From an uncultured Collinsella sp. (GTDB lineage: Bacteria > Actinomycetota > Coriobacteriia > Coriobacteriales > Coriobacteriaceae), in NCBI GenBank assembly GCA_902494545.1, contig CABUTP010000069.1, positions 1 through 7,451 of the forward strand: DNA of 7,451 nt, given 5' to 3'. This document shows, piece by piece, positions 7,362 through 7,451 of this stretch. A program made the position numbers and the translations under genes. The first letter of the stretch is position 1. The number at the start of each line of letters is the position of its first letter. The notes below the pieces were generated by a model. It saw only the letters and a program-made list of their open reading frames with translations. It was not told where the DNA came from and did no database searches.

Positions 7362-7391
7362 TGAGGGCATGACTGACTATCTGAGCCCTCA
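7362..7391 (+). terminator. First hairpin after kdpC, possible part of the operon terminator
   Basis: TGAGGGC (7362-7368) pairs perfectly with GCCCTCA (7385-7391) around a 16-base loop. It starts 17 bases after the kdpC stop. There is no T-run directly after it, because the next stem begins at once, so intrinsic termination is uncertain. Confidence 0.4.
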
Positions 7392-7422
7392 ATTCCACCC
7401 CGCCCATCAGTTGCGGTGGAAT
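7392..7422 (+). terminator. Second hairpin, abutting the first
   Basis: ATTCCACC (7392-7399) pairs perfectly with GGTGGAAT (7415-7422) around a 15-base loop. It begins at the base after the first hairpin ends. A four-T run (7431-7434) follows after 8 bases, weak for a Rho-independent terminator. An alternative inner pairing CCGC/GCGG (7400-7403 with 7413-7416) would compete. Confidence 0.45.
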
Positions 7423-7425
7423 ACG

Positions 7426-7448
7426 GACTGTTTTGGCTGTCAAAAGTC
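7426..7448 (+). repeat. Third inverted repeat at the right edge
   Basis: GAC (7426-7428) and TTTTG (7431-7435) pair with CAAAA (7441-7445) and GTC (7446-7448), leaving a 2-base bulge and a 5-base loop. It is mostly A-T and close to the window end, so it may be part of a larger element that continues beyond. Confidence 0.35.
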
Positions 7449-7451
7449 TCA

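Noticed and set aside
6553..7443. A 296-codon open frame on the - strand covering kdpC and the hairpin region
   Set aside because: It is Ser/Thr/Pro/Arg-rich without motifs, opposite the whole of kdpC, and its start lies within the inverted-repeat array. It is best read as a shadow frame.

Overview
This window is a complete kdpFABC high-affinity potassium-pump operon on the + strand, with a divergently transcribed kdpD sensor-kinase gene on the - strand. kdpD runs off the left edge. GC content is high, with codons ending mostly in G/C. The KdpD, KdpA and KdpC proteins look like those of Gram-positive bacteria. By general likeness I suspect an anaerobic actinobacterium of the class Coriobacteriia, such as Collinsella; that assignment is inference and was not tested by a search.

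Layout. Positions 1-2507 (-) hold kdpD, open from its ATG to the window edge for 835 codons without a stop. The C-terminal end of its ATPase domain, and any kdpE partner, lie beyond position 1. Positions 2508-2751 are the 244-bp divergent control region. It holds a possible kdpD promoter, a perfect 10-bp palindrome, an 11-bp-spaced direct repeat that fits an OmpR/PhoB-type regulator such as KdpE, a -10-like box without a good -35, and two short hairpins in the presumed leader. Positions 2752-7345 hold kdpF (28 codons), kdpA, kdpB and kdpC, with gaps of 3, 16 and 12 bases, so they are almost certainly one transcript. Positions 7346-7451 hold three consecutive inverted repeats, two of them directly abutting, which may be a terminator or an intergenic repeat element.

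How the genes work together. KdpD senses potassium or turgor limitation and would phosphorylate KdpE, which would activate kdpFABC from the shared intergenic region. KdpA selects and carries K+ through the membrane, KdpB hydrolyses ATP to power it, KdpC is a single-span extracytoplasmic-side subunit, and KdpF is a one-helix stabilising peptide. No gene is broken, and no mobile element, CRISPR array, tRNA or rRNA is visible. No gene-free stretch exceeds 300 bases.

I see no wholly new system. The points most worth a second look are the hairpin array after kdpC, an enlarged KdpA loop that shares a short motif (and 18 identical bases) with KdpC, the regulatory architecture between the divergent genes, and a partial c-di-AMP-type motif in KdpD.
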